A stretch of DNA of 64,000 nucleotides from Planctomycetaceae bacterium (GCA_002724245.1 PBOG01000100.1:17941-81940), one strand, 5' to 3'; shown: positions 17,860 through 28,067, counted from the first letter of the stretch. Translations and numbers: made by a program. Notes: generated from the letters alone by a model not told the origin.

Positions 17860-20322
17860 ATGTACACGCGATCCCTTTGTTTTCTGCTTGGCCTCAGTCT
17901 CGTCGCTGCCACCTCAGATAGCGGAGCGAGCGATCAACCGGTATTCGCTTTCGTCAAGAAACACTGCGCCGCTTGCCACAACGCCAAAAAAAGCTCCGGG
18001 GATCTCGATCTGCTGTCGCTGCAGCGCACGGGGCGGTCTACCTTTGACCAGAGCCGTGAAGCCTGGGAGCGCGTCGTGGGCAAGTTGCAGACAGGCGAAA
18101 TGCCGCCACCGAAAGCGACCCAGCCTCCCCTGGCTGAGGTCCGACGTGTAACCGATTGGCTGTCCGCAGAATTCGCCCGCCAGGACCGGATGATTGAGCC
18201 CCAAGCCGGCCGCGTCACAGCGCGACGATTGAACCGAACCGAATACAGCCACACGATTCGAGATCTGCTGGGAGTGAACATTCGGCCGGCCGCCGATTTC
18301 CCGCCCGATCAAACCGCATTTGGCTTCGACAACAACAGCGACGCTTTACGGCTCTCCCCCGTCCTGCTGGAAAAATACCTCAACGCCGCGGAACGGGCCG
18401 TGCGCACCGCCCTGTTTGGGCCCGCCAGGCTTGCTCCGGCGATTGTTCACTACCCACTGCCGGTCCGCATCAATCTCAGTCGGGGTCAAGAAACCCTACC
18501 CTCGGACTTGTTTGATTACGACCACAGCGGCCTGAGCATGGTCTACTCAGCGCACGTGACCCACTATTTCCCGGTCGACGGCGAATACCAGTTCCGCATT
18601 GTTCTCAACGGCCACCGCCCCAACCAATCGGAACCCGCACACCCCGCGCTTTTCCTGGACGGTGTACTGGCCCAGAAATTCGCGGTCGATGCCACCGACC
18701 TGGAAGGCCAATTCGTGGAAACACGGCTCCCGATCGAGGCCGGTGAGCACTTGTTGTCGGTCGCCTATCTCAAGGTATTTCACGGACTGCCGCCAAAATA
18801 TGGGGGTCCTGCACCATCCCAGCGTGACCCCGCGGCCCTGCTGAGCAACAATGCTCGGGGAAAATTGACCGCCAAAGATATCGAAGTCCTGCGAAAACTG
18901 GGAACGAAGATCAAGACCGACGGTGTGGAAACGCGCGTCGACAATCGGTTTGAATCAATCGATATCGGTGGCCCGTTCAAGCAACGCATCCAGCCACAAA
19001 AAGAGAGTCTGGACCGGATCTTTGTCTGTGGACATGGGCCGCAAGATCATACCGAGGACTGCGCGCGGAAGATCATTACCAACTTCGCGCAACGGGCCTA
19101 CCGCCGCCCGGCGCGCTCAGAAGAAGTCGACAACTTGCTCCGCCTGGTCGCCCTCGTCCAGAGCGAGGGCGATAGCTGGGAGGAAGGAATCGCCACCGCC
19201 CTGCAAGCAATCCTGATCTCACCCCATTTCTTGTTTCGCATCGAACAGGATGCCAGCGCTGCCGAGGGAAAGACCGCCGCGCCTCTCACAGATCATGAAC
19301 TGGCGGCGCGACTCTCCTATTTCCTGTGGAGCAGCACCCCGGACGACGAGTTACTGCAATTGGCAGAGGATCAGGAGTTGCGCCACCCAGACGTGCTAGC
19401 CGATCAAGTGCGCCGGATGCTGAAAAACCGCAAGTCGCGCGCCCTGGTCGAGAACTTTGCAGGCCAGTGGCTGCAATTCACGAACATCGACGTGGTCAAA
19501 CCCGATATGCGCACCTTTCCCCAGTTCGAAGAGAGCCTGCGTCGCTCAATGCGACGTGAAACCGAGAGATTCCTCGAAGAAATCATCCGCGCGGACCGCA
19601 GTGTGCTCGAACTTCTGGACGCAAATTACACGTTCCTCAACGAACGGCTTGCTCGGTTTTACGGTATCGAGGGTGTCAAAGGGCCACAGTTTCGGAAAGT
19701 CGATGTCGGTAGTACGCGACGTGGGGGTGGCCTGCTTTCCCACGCCAGTATCCTGACGATTACCTCGTATGCCACGCGGACGTCACCCGTACTGCGCGGT
19801 AAGTGGATCCTGGAAAATCTGCTCAACGCACCGCCGCCGCCGCCGCCCCCCTCCGTGCCTGCCTTGGAAGAAACCGCCAGCGAACCTGGTGGTACGTTGC
19901 GTCAACAGCTCGAGGCACACCGCAGCAACACCGCCTGTGCAGGCTGCCATGCCCGCCTGGATCCATTGGGTTTTGCGCTGGAACATTTTGACGCGATCGG
20001 CGGCTGGCGCGACATGGATGGCAAGGCGACCGTAGACGCCTCAGGGCACTTGCCTTCAGGTCAATCTTTTCAGGGACACGCCGAACTCAAGCAAATCCTG
20101 CTGACCGAACGCCAGGCCTTCCTGCAATGTCTGGCAGAAAAACTACTGGTCTACGCGTTGGGACGAGGCCTGCAACGCTATGACCGACCCACCTTGGCGA
20201 AGATTACAGATCGGCTCTCGACCCAAGAGCACCGCTTTTCTGAACTGGTACTGGGCATCGTAAAGAGTATGCCGTTTCAAATGCGAAACACTGTCGCGCA
20301 CACTCCGGCTGCGGCCAAATAG
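17860..20322 (+). CDS. DUF1587/1595/1592/1588/1585 planctomycete cytochrome
   Basis: 820 residues from ATG 17860, which has an AGGATGGAG site; the frame is open from 17785. Signal peptide MYTRSLCFLLGLSLVAATSDSG, then a heme motif CAACH at residue 36. DUF1587 follows (RLNRTEYSHTIRDLLGV). A sugar-binding-like insert with a PA14/CBM flavour (YFPVDGEYQFRIVLNG) lies around 220-310. Then come DUF1595 (FAQRAYRRPARSEEV), DUF1592 (LAARLSYFLWSSTPDDELL), DUF1588 with a second motif CAGCHARLDPLGFALEHFD at about 693, and DUF1585 at the end (LVYALGRGLQRYD). The P7 run before SVPALEE is normal for the family. Only 12 bases separate it from the DUF1552 gene, the usual partner. Periplasmic redox function; substrate unknown. 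Confidence 0.93.
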   Translation: MYTRSLCFLLGLSLVAATSDSGASDQPVFAFVKKHCAACHNAKKSSGDLDLLSLQRTGRSTFDQSREAWERVVGKLQTGEMPPPKATQPPLAEVRRVTDWLSAEFARQDRMIEPQAGRVTARRLNRTEYSHTIRDLLGVNIRPAADFPPDQTAFGFDNNSDALRLSPVLLEKYLNAAERAVRTALFGPARLAPAIVHYPLPVRINLSRGQETLPSDLFDYDHSGLSMVYSAHVTHYFPVDGEYQFRIVLNGHRPNQSEPAHPALFLDGVLAQKFAVDATDLEGQFVETRLPIEAGEHLLSVAYLKVFHGLPPKYGGPAPSQRDPAALLSNNARGKLTAKDIEVLRKLGTKIKTDGVETRVDNRFESIDIGGPFKQRIQPQKESLDRIFVCGHGPQDHTEDCARKIITNFAQRAYRRPARSEEVDNLLRLVALVQSEGDSWEEGIATALQAILISPHFLFRIEQDASAAEGKTAAPLTDHELAARLSYFLWSSTPDDELLQLAEDQELRHPDVLADQVRRMLKNRKSRALVENFAGQWLQFTNIDVVKPDMRTFPQFEESLRRSMRRETERFLEEIIRADRSVLELLDANYTFLNERLARFYGIEGVKGPQFRKVDVGSTRRGGGLLSHASILTITSYATRTSPVLRGKWILENLLNAPPPPPPPSVPALEETASEPGGTLRQQLEAHRSNTACAGCHARLDPLGFALEHFDAIGGWRDMDGKATVDASGHLPSGQSFQGHAELKQILLTERQAFLQCLAEKLLVYALGRGLQRYDRPTLAKITDRLSTQEHRFSELVLGIVKSMPFQMRNTVAHTPAAAK

Positions 20323-20334
20323 AAAGTACACGTC

Positions 20335-21654
20335 ATGACGATTACGATCCCCTCCCCACCGCTGTCTCGTCGTACGCTGCTGCGTGGAGCTGGCGCAACG
20401 ATCGCCTTGCCATTGCTCGATGCGATGCGCCCCGCAGTTGCTGCCAATGGAGACGCATCGCCAACACACCGGATAGCTGTGGTGTATGTACCCAACGGAA
20501 TTGTGATGGACGAGTGGCTGCCCGCTACCACGGGTCGCCAGTTCACTTTCCCGCGGATCCTCAAACCACTGGAGTCGATGCGCGAACACATCACGGTGGT
20601 GTCCGGACTGGAAAACACTGCCTCTGGCAAAGCCCAAGGCGGTGCCCACGCGAAAGCATCCGGTAGTTTTCTTTCCGGCATGCCTCCCAAATTCACGGCG
20701 GGTCCCGACGTACGTGCCGGAATTACTTTTGACCAAGTTGCCGCGCACCAATGGGCCGCGCACACCCGCGTACCCTCCTTGCAGTTGGGATTGGAAGATT
20801 CCCGCATGGTGGGTAACTGTGATTCCGGTTCAAGCTGCGCCTACACAAACTGCCTATCCTGGAAAGATGCCGAAACACCACTCGGCGTCGACGTCAATCC
20901 GCGCTCCGTCTTCGAACGCCTGTTCGGCAATGTGGACCCATCGCTCTCTCCAGAGATCCGGGCGCGACGGGCACGGTATCGTCAGAGCATCCTGGATTTG
21001 ACGCGGCAAAGCACCCGGCAACTCGTCCGCAAGCTCGGTGCGGCCGATCAGCGCAAGTTGGACGAATACCTGACGTCACTCCGTGAAGTAGAAAAACGCA
21101 TCACATCCGCAGAACGGGAACAACGCGTCCCTACGATCGATAAACCCTCAGGCATTCCGTTTGCGTTTCCCGACTACGCAAGACTGATGCTCGATCTGCA
21201 GGTGATCGCGTTTCAATCCGATTTGACCCGCGTCTCGACCATCATGTTCGGCCGCGAGGGAAGCGTCCGCACGTACCCCGAAATCGGTGTGGCCGATCCC
21301 CACCATCCACTGACGCACCACCGAGGCCATCCCGATTTCATCGAGCGGGTCACCAAGATCAACTGCCTGCATGTCGAACTATTGGCCTATTTTCTGGAAC
21401 GCCTCAAGGCAAGCCAGGACGCGACGGGATCCCTGCTGGATCAGTCTGTCGTTCTCTATGGTGGCGCATTGAGCGACGGTAACGCACATTCCAGTAGTAA
21501 TCTTCCCCTGCTGGTGGCCGGAGGACAGGGCGGCCAGCACATTGCGGCGCCGCAACAACCGGTGGCCAATCTGTTTGTTGATTTGCTCAACCGCGTGAAC
21601 ATTCCCACCGAGTCGTTTGGTGACAGCACGGCGCGCCTGGCGACCGGCGCATAG
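20335..21654 (+). CDS. DUF1552 domain protein
   Basis: 439 residues. The leader LSRRTLLRGAGATIALPLLDAM has an Arg pair and a long hydrophobic core, a Tat-type signal that is standard for DUF1552. Family landmarks are RIAVVYVPNGIVMDEWLP, ITVVSGLENTASGKAQGGAHA, FLSGMPPKFTAGPDVRAGITFDQ, SLQLGLEDSRMVGNCDSG, CAYTNCLSW, LDEYLTSLREVEKRI and the end FVDLLNRVNIPTESFGDS. DUF1552 proteins are found next to DUF1592-type cytochromes in planctomycetes, verrucomicrobia and myxobacteria, as here after 12 bases. No catalytic role has been established. It is probably exported folded and acts with the cytochrome in the periplasm. Confidence 0.93.
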   Translation: MTITIPSPPLSRRTLLRGAGATIALPLLDAMRPAVAANGDASPTHRIAVVYVPNGIVMDEWLPATTGRQFTFPRILKPLESMREHITVVSGLENTASGKAQGGAHAKASGSFLSGMPPKFTAGPDVRAGITFDQVAAHQWAAHTRVPSLQLGLEDSRMVGNCDSGSSCAYTNCLSWKDAETPLGVDVNPRSVFERLFGNVDPSLSPEIRARRARYRQSILDLTRQSTRQLVRKLGAADQRKLDEYLTSLREVEKRITSAEREQRVPTIDKPSGIPFAFPDYARLMLDLQVIAFQSDLTRVSTIMFGREGSVRTYPEIGVADPHHPLTHHRGHPDFIERVTKINCLHVELLAYFLERLKASQDATGSLLDQSVVLYGGALSDGNAHSSSNLPLLVAGGQGGQHIAAPQQPVANLFVDLLNRVNIPTESFGDSTARLATGA

Positions 21655-21757
21655 CGCGAGATACTCTCGAGCTTCCACCACTGCCCGATCACGTCCAGGT
21701 TGCTAACCAACCTGGCGGCGGCTGCAGATAGATCGTCACAAGTCAGGCAACCGCCTT

Positions 21758-24259
21758 TCAATGATTGACCAGGAACTCACGGCTGTTCAACAAGGCCCAG
21801 AGAAGATCTTCCAGACCTTCACGGAAATCGGGAGCCCGGTTGAGGACTTGCTGGCATTCCAGGAGTTCATCGGCGGCAGGCAAGCGGCTGTAAGTCGCCA
21901 GATAGAGATGGTCAATTGCCTGTTTGGTGCTACCAGGCTGTTTCAGGTCTTTGTTTTCCAAGAGTTGTGCGATGCGACCCTGTTTATCAACGAGTTTGCG
22001 GCTGAGTAGTTCACCGTTGGCGATATGCAATATCTGCGCCAGGTTTGCGTCGGCGGTCCGTTCGCATTCACAGGCAATGGCGCGTTGTGGACGGCCCAGG
22101 GTATCGAGGAAGTAGGACTCGAAGTTCGGATCGGGAAGTTCGATTGCCCGGGTCCCTAACGGGACCCCGTTGAATCGCTCGTGGGTGCCGCAGGCAGAAT
22201 CGATCGCGTCCAGAAGCACTTCTGCGGGCAGGCGTTTGATATTGTAATGGGGGTAGAAGCGGCGATCGTAAGCGTTGTCGGGAACGGCCGTTGAGCTGAG
22301 TTGATAAACGCGCGAGGTCATGATCGTTCGCATCAACCTGCGAACATCGAACTTGACTTCGATCAGATGCGCGCCGAGCGCATCAAGCAGCTCGGGGTTG
22401 GAAGCCGGGTTGGTCGCACGCAAATCATCCACTGGCTCGACCAGCCCGGAACCCATGTAATACGACCAGATGCGGTTGACGATGTTGCGGGCGAATAGAT
22501 TGTTCTCTGGAGAAGTAAGCCAATCTGCCAGCGGGCGGCGCAAATCGCGGATCCCTGCGACTTCGATAGGTTTGCCCAGCAGAGGTGTGGGAGCCATCGT
22601 CTTTCCCAGCCGGGGATGGGTGATCGATCCGGAACTGTTGAGTTGTACGATCGCATTACCCCCGAGCACGTCAAACTTGCTGTTATTCTTGGTGCCAACG
22701 CGGGTGAAGAAAGCAGCCAGACCGTAGTAATCGGACTGGCTATATGATTCATATGGATGATGGTGACAGCGGGCGCATTGGATGCGGACACCGAGAAAGA
22801 CTTGCGCCGTAGCCTCGGCGAGATCGGTTGGGGTGCGGGCGATACGATAAAAATTGGCCGGTCCGTTTTGCAGCGTCGATCCCTCAGCAGTAATGATCTC
22901 CCGGACAAATTGGTCAACGGGCATGTTTTCCCGCAGCGCTCGGCGGGTCCAGTTGAACAGGCTCCACATACCGGCGACACCCGTTTGTTTGCGATTGTTC
23001 CGTAGCAGATCACCCCACTTCAATGCCCAATAGCCACTCCAAGGTTCGACATACAGATCGCGATTAACATCGCCTGTAAGCCCCAGGAGTTCGTCGACCA
23101 GGTCATCGCGCTTGCGCGGATTGTCGGACTGGAGAAATGCCTGGACTGTTTTCGGCGCAGGGAGCGTACCGATGGCATCGAGAAACGCGCGACGTATAAA
23201 TACCGCATCAGAACAAACCACTGTCGGCTGGATCCCCAGCCGTTTCCACCGAGCTTTGACGTGTTCGTCGACAAAGGTCCTGGGCTGAAAACCGGCGAGA
23301 TCAACCTGTTCCTTGAACGGGGACAGTACGTGGGAAATTTTGGCCTGTCCGGCATAGCGTACCATCACAGCAATCTGCCCTTTGCCCACGCATGTGAGCC
23401 TGCCCGCTTCAGTCACTCTGGCAATCGCATCACTGAGACTGTCGTATTTGGCGGTGCGGGTCACATCTCTACTGCTGTGGTCACTGTAATGGGCGACAAC
23501 ACGTAGCTGCTGCTGCTGGCCAACGCGGTAGACGCGCTCTACTGGCGAGACGGTCAAATCGACAACTTCGGGCTCGTCGGGCTGCGGCGCAGGTGCACCG
23601 GCATTCAACCAGGCCGTGAGGACCTCGTGATCGTAAGAGTTTTTTGGGAATCGTTTACCACCCTGATGAGCAAATTGCAGAAGTGCCTTGCGGAGCAGCA
23701 GGCTGTCGGCCGGCCTGACCAGGGAAATCCGTCTGCCCGGATGCTCGCGAACCAGTGATGCATAGTCTTGCTCTGGGGCAAAACCGAGCAACGAAAGCTT
23801 GAATCCCCCCTTCCCAAATTGCGCACCATGGCAGGCACCTTGATTGCAGCCGGTCCGGCTGAGAATGGGAAGCACATCTCGTTTAAAGCTGACTTGGGCC
23901 TGTGGCAAAATGTGGCTGATGGCGATCGGGATCTCTGCAGTCCGGTTCCCCTGGCGAACTCGAATGATTCCGGTACCGGAGGTGATCGGAACGATGGCCC
24001 CGCTCGTGGAGACCGACGCCAGACTGCCAGGTACCACCTCGTAATCCACATCTCGGGTGAGATCGACGCGCTGCGCTTGGGCGGTCTTGCCAGTCACCTG
24101 CAACTGCAACCGGGCTAGGTTTCCAACTAGATTTGCCTGTGGTGGATCAACATGCAGAGAGACAGCAGGATCGTTCGCACGGACAGCGCTTACCGTGGCC
24201 AGCGTCAGCCAGGTAATGCAGAGCAAGTAGCCGATACGAAACGGAGCTGTCCGATCCAT
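21758..24259 (-). CDS. DUF1549/DUF1553 cytochrome with BIG2 domains
   Basis: 833 residues. Signal peptide to about residue 29, then an Ig-like BIG2 domain (about 33-115). A heme domain carries CNQGACHG at 138-145; the two cysteines are four residues apart rather than two, a known variant in this subfamily. A second BIG2 domain lies at about 230-315 (VERVYRVGQQQQLRVVAHYSD). DUF1549 (about 335-545) includes a conventional CARCHHHPYESYSQSDYYG, and DUF1553 (about 565-810) includes RRPLADWLTSPENNLFARNIVNR. The ATG at 24259 has a GGGAG site 6 bases away. It is transcribed away from the DUF1501 gene at 24541, across a 281-bp shared promoter region. Role: exported c-type cytochrome of unknown substrate. 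Confidence 0.92.
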   Translation of the reverse strand: MDRTAPFRIGYLLCITWLTLATVSAVRANDPAVSLHVDPPQANLVGNLARLQLQVTGKTAQAQRVDLTRDVDYEVVPGSLASVSTSGAIVPITSGTGIIRVRQGNRTAEIPIAISHILPQAQVSFKRDVLPILSRTGCNQGACHGAQFGKGGFKLSLLGFAPEQDYASLVREHPGRRISLVRPADSLLLRKALLQFAHQGGKRFPKNSYDHEVLTAWLNAGAPAPQPDEPEVVDLTVSPVERVYRVGQQQQLRVVAHYSDHSSRDVTRTAKYDSLSDAIARVTEAGRLTCVGKGQIAVMVRYAGQAKISHVLSPFKEQVDLAGFQPRTFVDEHVKARWKRLGIQPTVVCSDAVFIRRAFLDAIGTLPAPKTVQAFLQSDNPRKRDDLVDELLGLTGDVNRDLYVEPWSGYWALKWGDLLRNNRKQTGVAGMWSLFNWTRRALRENMPVDQFVREIITAEGSTLQNGPANFYRIARTPTDLAEATAQVFLGVRIQCARCHHHPYESYSQSDYYGLAAFFTRVGTKNNSKFDVLGGNAIVQLNSSGSITHPRLGKTMAPTPLLGKPIEVAGIRDLRRPLADWLTSPENNLFARNIVNRIWSYYMGSGLVEPVDDLRATNPASNPELLDALGAHLIEVKFDVRRLMRTIMTSRVYQLSSTAVPDNAYDRRFYPHYNIKRLPAEVLLDAIDSACGTHERFNGVPLGTRAIELPDPNFESYFLDTLGRPQRAIACECERTADANLAQILHIANGELLSRKLVDKQGRIAQLLENKDLKQPGSTKQAIDHLYLATYSRLPAADELLECQQVLNRAPDFREGLEDLLWALLNSREFLVNH

Positions 24260-24540
24260 ATAATCTCCCGTTCAGAATCGAAATGCGTCCTGCGATACGC
24301 TTCCGCTGGCCACGCAAAAAACGCTCATTAGTGACGACAATCCCCAATGACGTCTGTTACGATGGTTGTTCAGCTTACTGGCTCAAACCCTGGTATTCAA
24401 CGGAACCCGGCTACCGATTCTCTAAAGTTGGGTTTGCTGAAAAGTAAAATCCGGTCAAGCTTCGTTTTCTCAGAATCAATCAGCGGTCGGAGTGTTGTAG
24501 AACCTTTGGTCATTCGAATTGTCCGTGAGAGGTAAACGTC

Positions 24541-25869
24541 GTGCTGAATCTCTTTCCCCAGCGAATGCCTGACTGTGAATCGACTCGACGGAGCTTTCTG
24601 CTGCAAGTCGGTTCGCTGGGAGGACTCGGACTTTCCCTCGACACGTTCCTGCGCGCCGAGGCGCGCGCTGCGGCGAGCCACCGATCTACGATCAGCAATG
24701 CGAACTGCATTCTGATCTGGACACGGGGCGGAACCAGCCATCACGACAGCACCGACCCCAAGCCCGCCGCCAAAGCCGAAGTACGCGGCGAATTTGATGT
24801 GATTGACACCGCTTTGCCGGGAATCCAATTCACAGACAAGATGCCACACTTCGCCAGGCATCTGAAAGAGTTTGCGGTCATGCGGAATCTCAACCCGCAA
24901 AATGCCGGTCACGGCATTGCCGATGCCATCATGATGTCGGGAAAAAAGCTGAACCCTTCTCTGACGTACCCCTGTTTCGGGTCCGTGCTGGCCAAAGAAA
25001 AAGGCGCACGCAGCAAATTGCCCCCGTTTATCCAGCTTGGAACCCAAGTGGATCGCGAATTCGGTGGCGGTACTGCAGGTTACCTGGGGGTGGGTTACAA
25101 CCCATTCGAAATTCCCGGTGACCCGAACAAGCAGGAGTTCACGGTGCGTGACGTAACGCTGCCGGGCGGCACAAGCCTGGCGCGACTCGGTCGCCGCCGC
25201 CAGGCGCTGGCCGCCATCGACCGACTACAGCGCGATGTCGAAAAGCAACCCAATACACTCAAGGCGATTGACGGCTACTACGAAAATGCTTTCAGCATGA
25301 TCACGTCGCCGGCGACGCAACGCGCCTTTGACTTGCAAGCGGAAACGTCGCAAACACGCGATCTTTATGGCCGGACGAGCATCGGTCAAAGTTGTTTGCT
25401 GGCCCGACGGTTGATCGAATCCGGCGCCCGCTTTGTGACAGTTTCCAGCCCGAGTTGGGATACGCACGTCAACAATTTCTCGAGGTTGAAAAGTTTACTC
25501 CCGCCGCTGGATCAGGCGTTTCCCGCCCTGATTCTGGATCTCAAGACCCGCGGGCTCCTCGAGTCAACACTCGTCGTCTGGATGACCGACTTTGGCCGCA
25601 CACCGCTGATCAATTCAGCCGCAGGGCGTGATCATTGGCCTTCAGCCGGACCGATTTGCTTTGCCGGTGCGGGTACTCCCACGGGAACAGTGATCGGGAA
25701 AACCGATGCCACAGGTGCGCGTCCGGTAGGCCAAGAGTATTATGCCAACGACGTGGCGGCCACCATCTACAGAAAACTGGGGATTCCGCTCGACACGTTA
25801 CACGTCACTCCAGACGGGCGGCCGCTGCAAGTCTGCGACGGTCGCGTCATCCCACCATTGATGGGCTAG
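24541..25869 (+). CDS. DUF1501 domain protein
   Basis: 442 residues from a GTG codon at 24541 with a GAGAGG site 8 bases upstream; ATG 24565 is an alternative. The leader CESTRRSFLLQVGSLGGLGLSL is Tat-type. Conserved blocks are LIWTRGGTSHHDSTDPKP, MPHFARHLKEFAVMRNLNPQNAGHG, GQSCLLARRLIESGARFVTVSS, VVWMTDFGRTPLIN, GRDHWPSAGPICFAGAG and LGIPLDTLHVTPDGRPLQV. The DFGRTP and GRDHWP blocks correspond to metal-site regions of the alkaline phosphatase/sulfatase superfamily. Divergent from the DUF1549/1553 cytochrome and followed after 59 bp by the PPC-domain gene, a trio often found together in planctomycetes. Confidence 0.92.
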   Translation: MLNLFPQRMPDCESTRRSFLLQVGSLGGLGLSLDTFLRAEARAAASHRSTISNANCILIWTRGGTSHHDSTDPKPAAKAEVRGEFDVIDTALPGIQFTDKMPHFARHLKEFAVMRNLNPQNAGHGIADAIMMSGKKLNPSLTYPCFGSVLAKEKGARSKLPPFIQLGTQVDREFGGGTAGYLGVGYNPFEIPGDPNKQEFTVRDVTLPGGTSLARLGRRRQALAAIDRLQRDVEKQPNTLKAIDGYYENAFSMITSPATQRAFDLQAETSQTRDLYGRTSIGQSCLLARRLIESGARFVTVSSPSWDTHVNNFSRLKSLLPPLDQAFPALILDLKTRGLLESTLVVWMTDFGRTPLINSAAGRDHWPSAGPICFAGAGTPTGTVIGKTDATGARPVGQEYYANDVAATIYRKLGIPLDTLHVTPDGRPLQVCDGRVIPPLMG

Positions 25870-25928
25870 CACGGGCGCGGATGCGGCTCGTGTGAAACCC
25901 TCAACCTATTTCAGTTGATCCCTGCACC

Positions 25929-28067
25929 ATGAAACTTCACATTGTTCCTATCACGGTTGCCACTCTCTGCATTCTGGCAACAGCGCTCCCGGCGGAATCG
26001 ACCATTGGTTTTCGTCAACTCTGTTCGACGACGCCCGTGGCCGTCCAGCGAGGCCAGAAAACAACGATCCACGTCCGCTCGAACTACACACTGGATGGAT
26101 CGTACAGGGTGCTGTTCGATCGGCCCGGCATCACTATGAAGTCTCTGGAAACCAAGCTCATCGCGGCACCACATCAAGGTCGAGGTACCCCAGGCACACC
26201 GTTTCGTTTCGAAGTTGACGTTCCCGCCGAACAAGCTCTGGGCGTTTACGAGTTCCGGATTGCTACGAAAACAGCGGTCTCCAGCGTCTCCCATCTGCTG
26301 GTTACCGACTATCCGGTTGTGAATGAATCGAAAGATGAAAATGGGTCCACAGCAACAGCCCAGGAAGTCTCCTTTCCAGTGGCCATCTGTGGTATGTGCG
26401 GAAATGCGGAGGACGTCGATTACTACAAATTCACTGGGAAGGCGGGGCAGCTCGTCACGATCAACATCTATGCCCAGCGCGTGACCAAGGCGGTTCACAG
26501 CATGCAATCCGGTGGCAGCGGCGCCAGTGTGATGTACCTGATGGACTCGATCCTGACATTGCGGCGTTCCAACGGGCAGATCCTCGCCGATAATGACAAC
26601 TTCGTTGGTGGCGATTCTTTCCTGACATGTAAACTTCCCGCAGATGGCAGCTATTTCCTGGAAGTCCGGGATACCCGTTTCATCGGCAACCCCAAATACG
26701 TTTACTGCGTGGAGATTGCCGACCGGCCGTTCGCCCATGCAGTTTTTCCTATGGCCGTTCAACAAGGACAGACAATCGAAGCAGCGATCGTCGGACACAA
26801 TCTGGGTGCGCTTGAGAAAACGACGTTGCGCTCTGCAGCTGGTGACTCCCTCGGATGGAAACGGATCTCGATCACAACGCCCCAGGGCCAAACCAATCCG
26901 GTACCGGTACTGGTCAGTGCGTATCCCCAGCTTGTCGCTACCGGGAATCACTCACTGGGCAAGGCCATGCCACTCTCACTGCCAGTCGGCGTCAATGGTC
27001 GGCTCTCTGAGCCCGATGAAGTCCACTACTACTCATTCGACGCGAAGAAGAACCGCTATTACCTGCTGGAAGTCGAGTCCGACCGTCGCGACTTGCCGCT
27101 GGACAGCGTGATAAATGTCTTCGATTCAACCGGCAAACAAGTTAACCGGGGGGACGATGGCTACTACACCAAGGACGCAACGCTGTACTTCAAAGCACCG
27201 TCGGACGGCAAATTCTTCGTGTCAGTCAGTGATCTCCACAATCGAGGAGGCACTCGGTACATCTACCACCTGCGGGTCGAACCTAGTGGCCCCGATTTTG
27301 AAATACACGGCAAGTACTACTATGCCCAACTCGCACCCGGCACGCGGATGATCTGGTTTGCCCGGCTCAGTCGGAAAAATGGGTTCAAGGGGCCGGTCGA
27401 AATGCAGGTCGAGGGACTGCCACCGGGGGTTAGCTTCACGCCCGTAACCATCCCCGCCGGGCTCAATCACTGCGCTGTGATCCTGTCGGCCGAGCCCGAC
27501 GCCCGGATCGATGCCCGCCTGGTTCGACTCTACGGCAAGGCGATGATCGCCGATACCGACGGTACATCACGCGAAGTAGTCCGAGCGGCTCGCGTCACCT
27601 GCGAGTTGCAGGCATCTGGAGGCTCCCAGGCAAGATGGCCCATCAAAACACAAATCGTCGGAGTTACCAATCCACTCGATCTGGTCGAGTTCGAAGCGAC
27701 GCCAAGTGAAATTACGCTTCGTCCAGGAGAAAAAGTCGAGATCAAAGTCCGCGTCAAACGCAGCGAGGAGTTCACCGGCCCGATTCAGTTGGCAATGCCA
27801 TTCCTGTATGGAAACTCAATCGTGGAAGATCAACTGCCACCCGGTGTCACTATGTCGTCGGCGAGCAAAGCGCGACTGACGGAAAAAATGGTGGAAGGTA
27901 CGATCATTCTGGAAGCGGCCACAGGCGAAAACGCGCCCAAACCGATCACGCGCTTCCCCATCGCGGTCATGGGCCGAATCTCCATGTCATTTTCGATCAG
28001 CACGAACTATGCATCGAACCCGATCCGCCTGACAATCGCGGGCGCTCCGGCCAATGCGGAGCAGTGA
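25929..28067 (+). CDS. secreted PPC-domain protein (two bacterial pre-peptidase C-terminal domains)
   Basis: 712 residues, signal peptide to about residue 22. Strand-rich throughout. A first region (about 35-130) is Ig-like and includes the typical AVQRGQKTTIHVRSN. Two PPC domains follow, about 137-262 (NAEDVDYYKFTGKAGQLVTINI; LPADGSYFLEVRDTRF) and about 335-455 (EPDEVHYYSFDAKKNRYYLLEV; SDGKFFVSVSDLHN). The C-terminal third has more Ig-like units (GPVEMQVEGLPPGVSFTP; LRPGEKVEIKVRVKRSEEFTG). No protease domain is present, so it is an adhesion or scaffold-type exported protein. It follows DUF1501 by 59 bp and is probably cotranscribed with it. Exact role unknown. Confidence 0.82.
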   Translation: MKLHIVPITVATLCILATALPAESTIGFRQLCSTTPVAVQRGQKTTIHVRSNYTLDGSYRVLFDRPGITMKSLETKLIAAPHQGRGTPGTPFRFEVDVPAEQALGVYEFRIATKTAVSSVSHLLVTDYPVVNESKDENGSTATAQEVSFPVAICGMCGNAEDVDYYKFTGKAGQLVTINIYAQRVTKAVHSMQSGGSGASVMYLMDSILTLRRSNGQILADNDNFVGGDSFLTCKLPADGSYFLEVRDTRFIGNPKYVYCVEIADRPFAHAVFPMAVQQGQTIEAAIVGHNLGALEKTTLRSAAGDSLGWKRISITTPQGQTNPVPVLVSAYPQLVATGNHSLGKAMPLSLPVGVNGRLSEPDEVHYYSFDAKKNRYYLLEVESDRRDLPLDSVINVFDSTGKQVNRGDDGYYTKDATLYFKAPSDGKFFVSVSDLHNRGGTRYIYHLRVEPSGPDFEIHGKYYYAQLAPGTRMIWFARLSRKNGFKGPVEMQVEGLPPGVSFTPVTIPAGLNHCAVILSAEPDARIDARLVRLYGKAMIADTDGTSREVVRAARVTCELQASGGSQARWPIKTQIVGVTNPLDLVEFEATPSEITLRPGEKVEIKVRVKRSEEFTGPIQLAMPFLYGNSIVEDQLPPGVTMSSASKARLTEKMVEGTIILEAATGENAPKPITRFPIAVMGRISMSFSISTNYASNPIRLTIAGAPANAEQ

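Noticed and set aside
19831..19852. CCG-repeat encoding a proline run in the DUF1592-type protein
   Set aside because: A poly-proline stretch before the SVPALEE segment is a normal feature of this family.
25911..26951. Minus-strand open frame of 346 codons
   Set aside because: Antisense to the PPC-domain gene, which has a signal peptide and two clear PPC domains; the antisense product is featureless.
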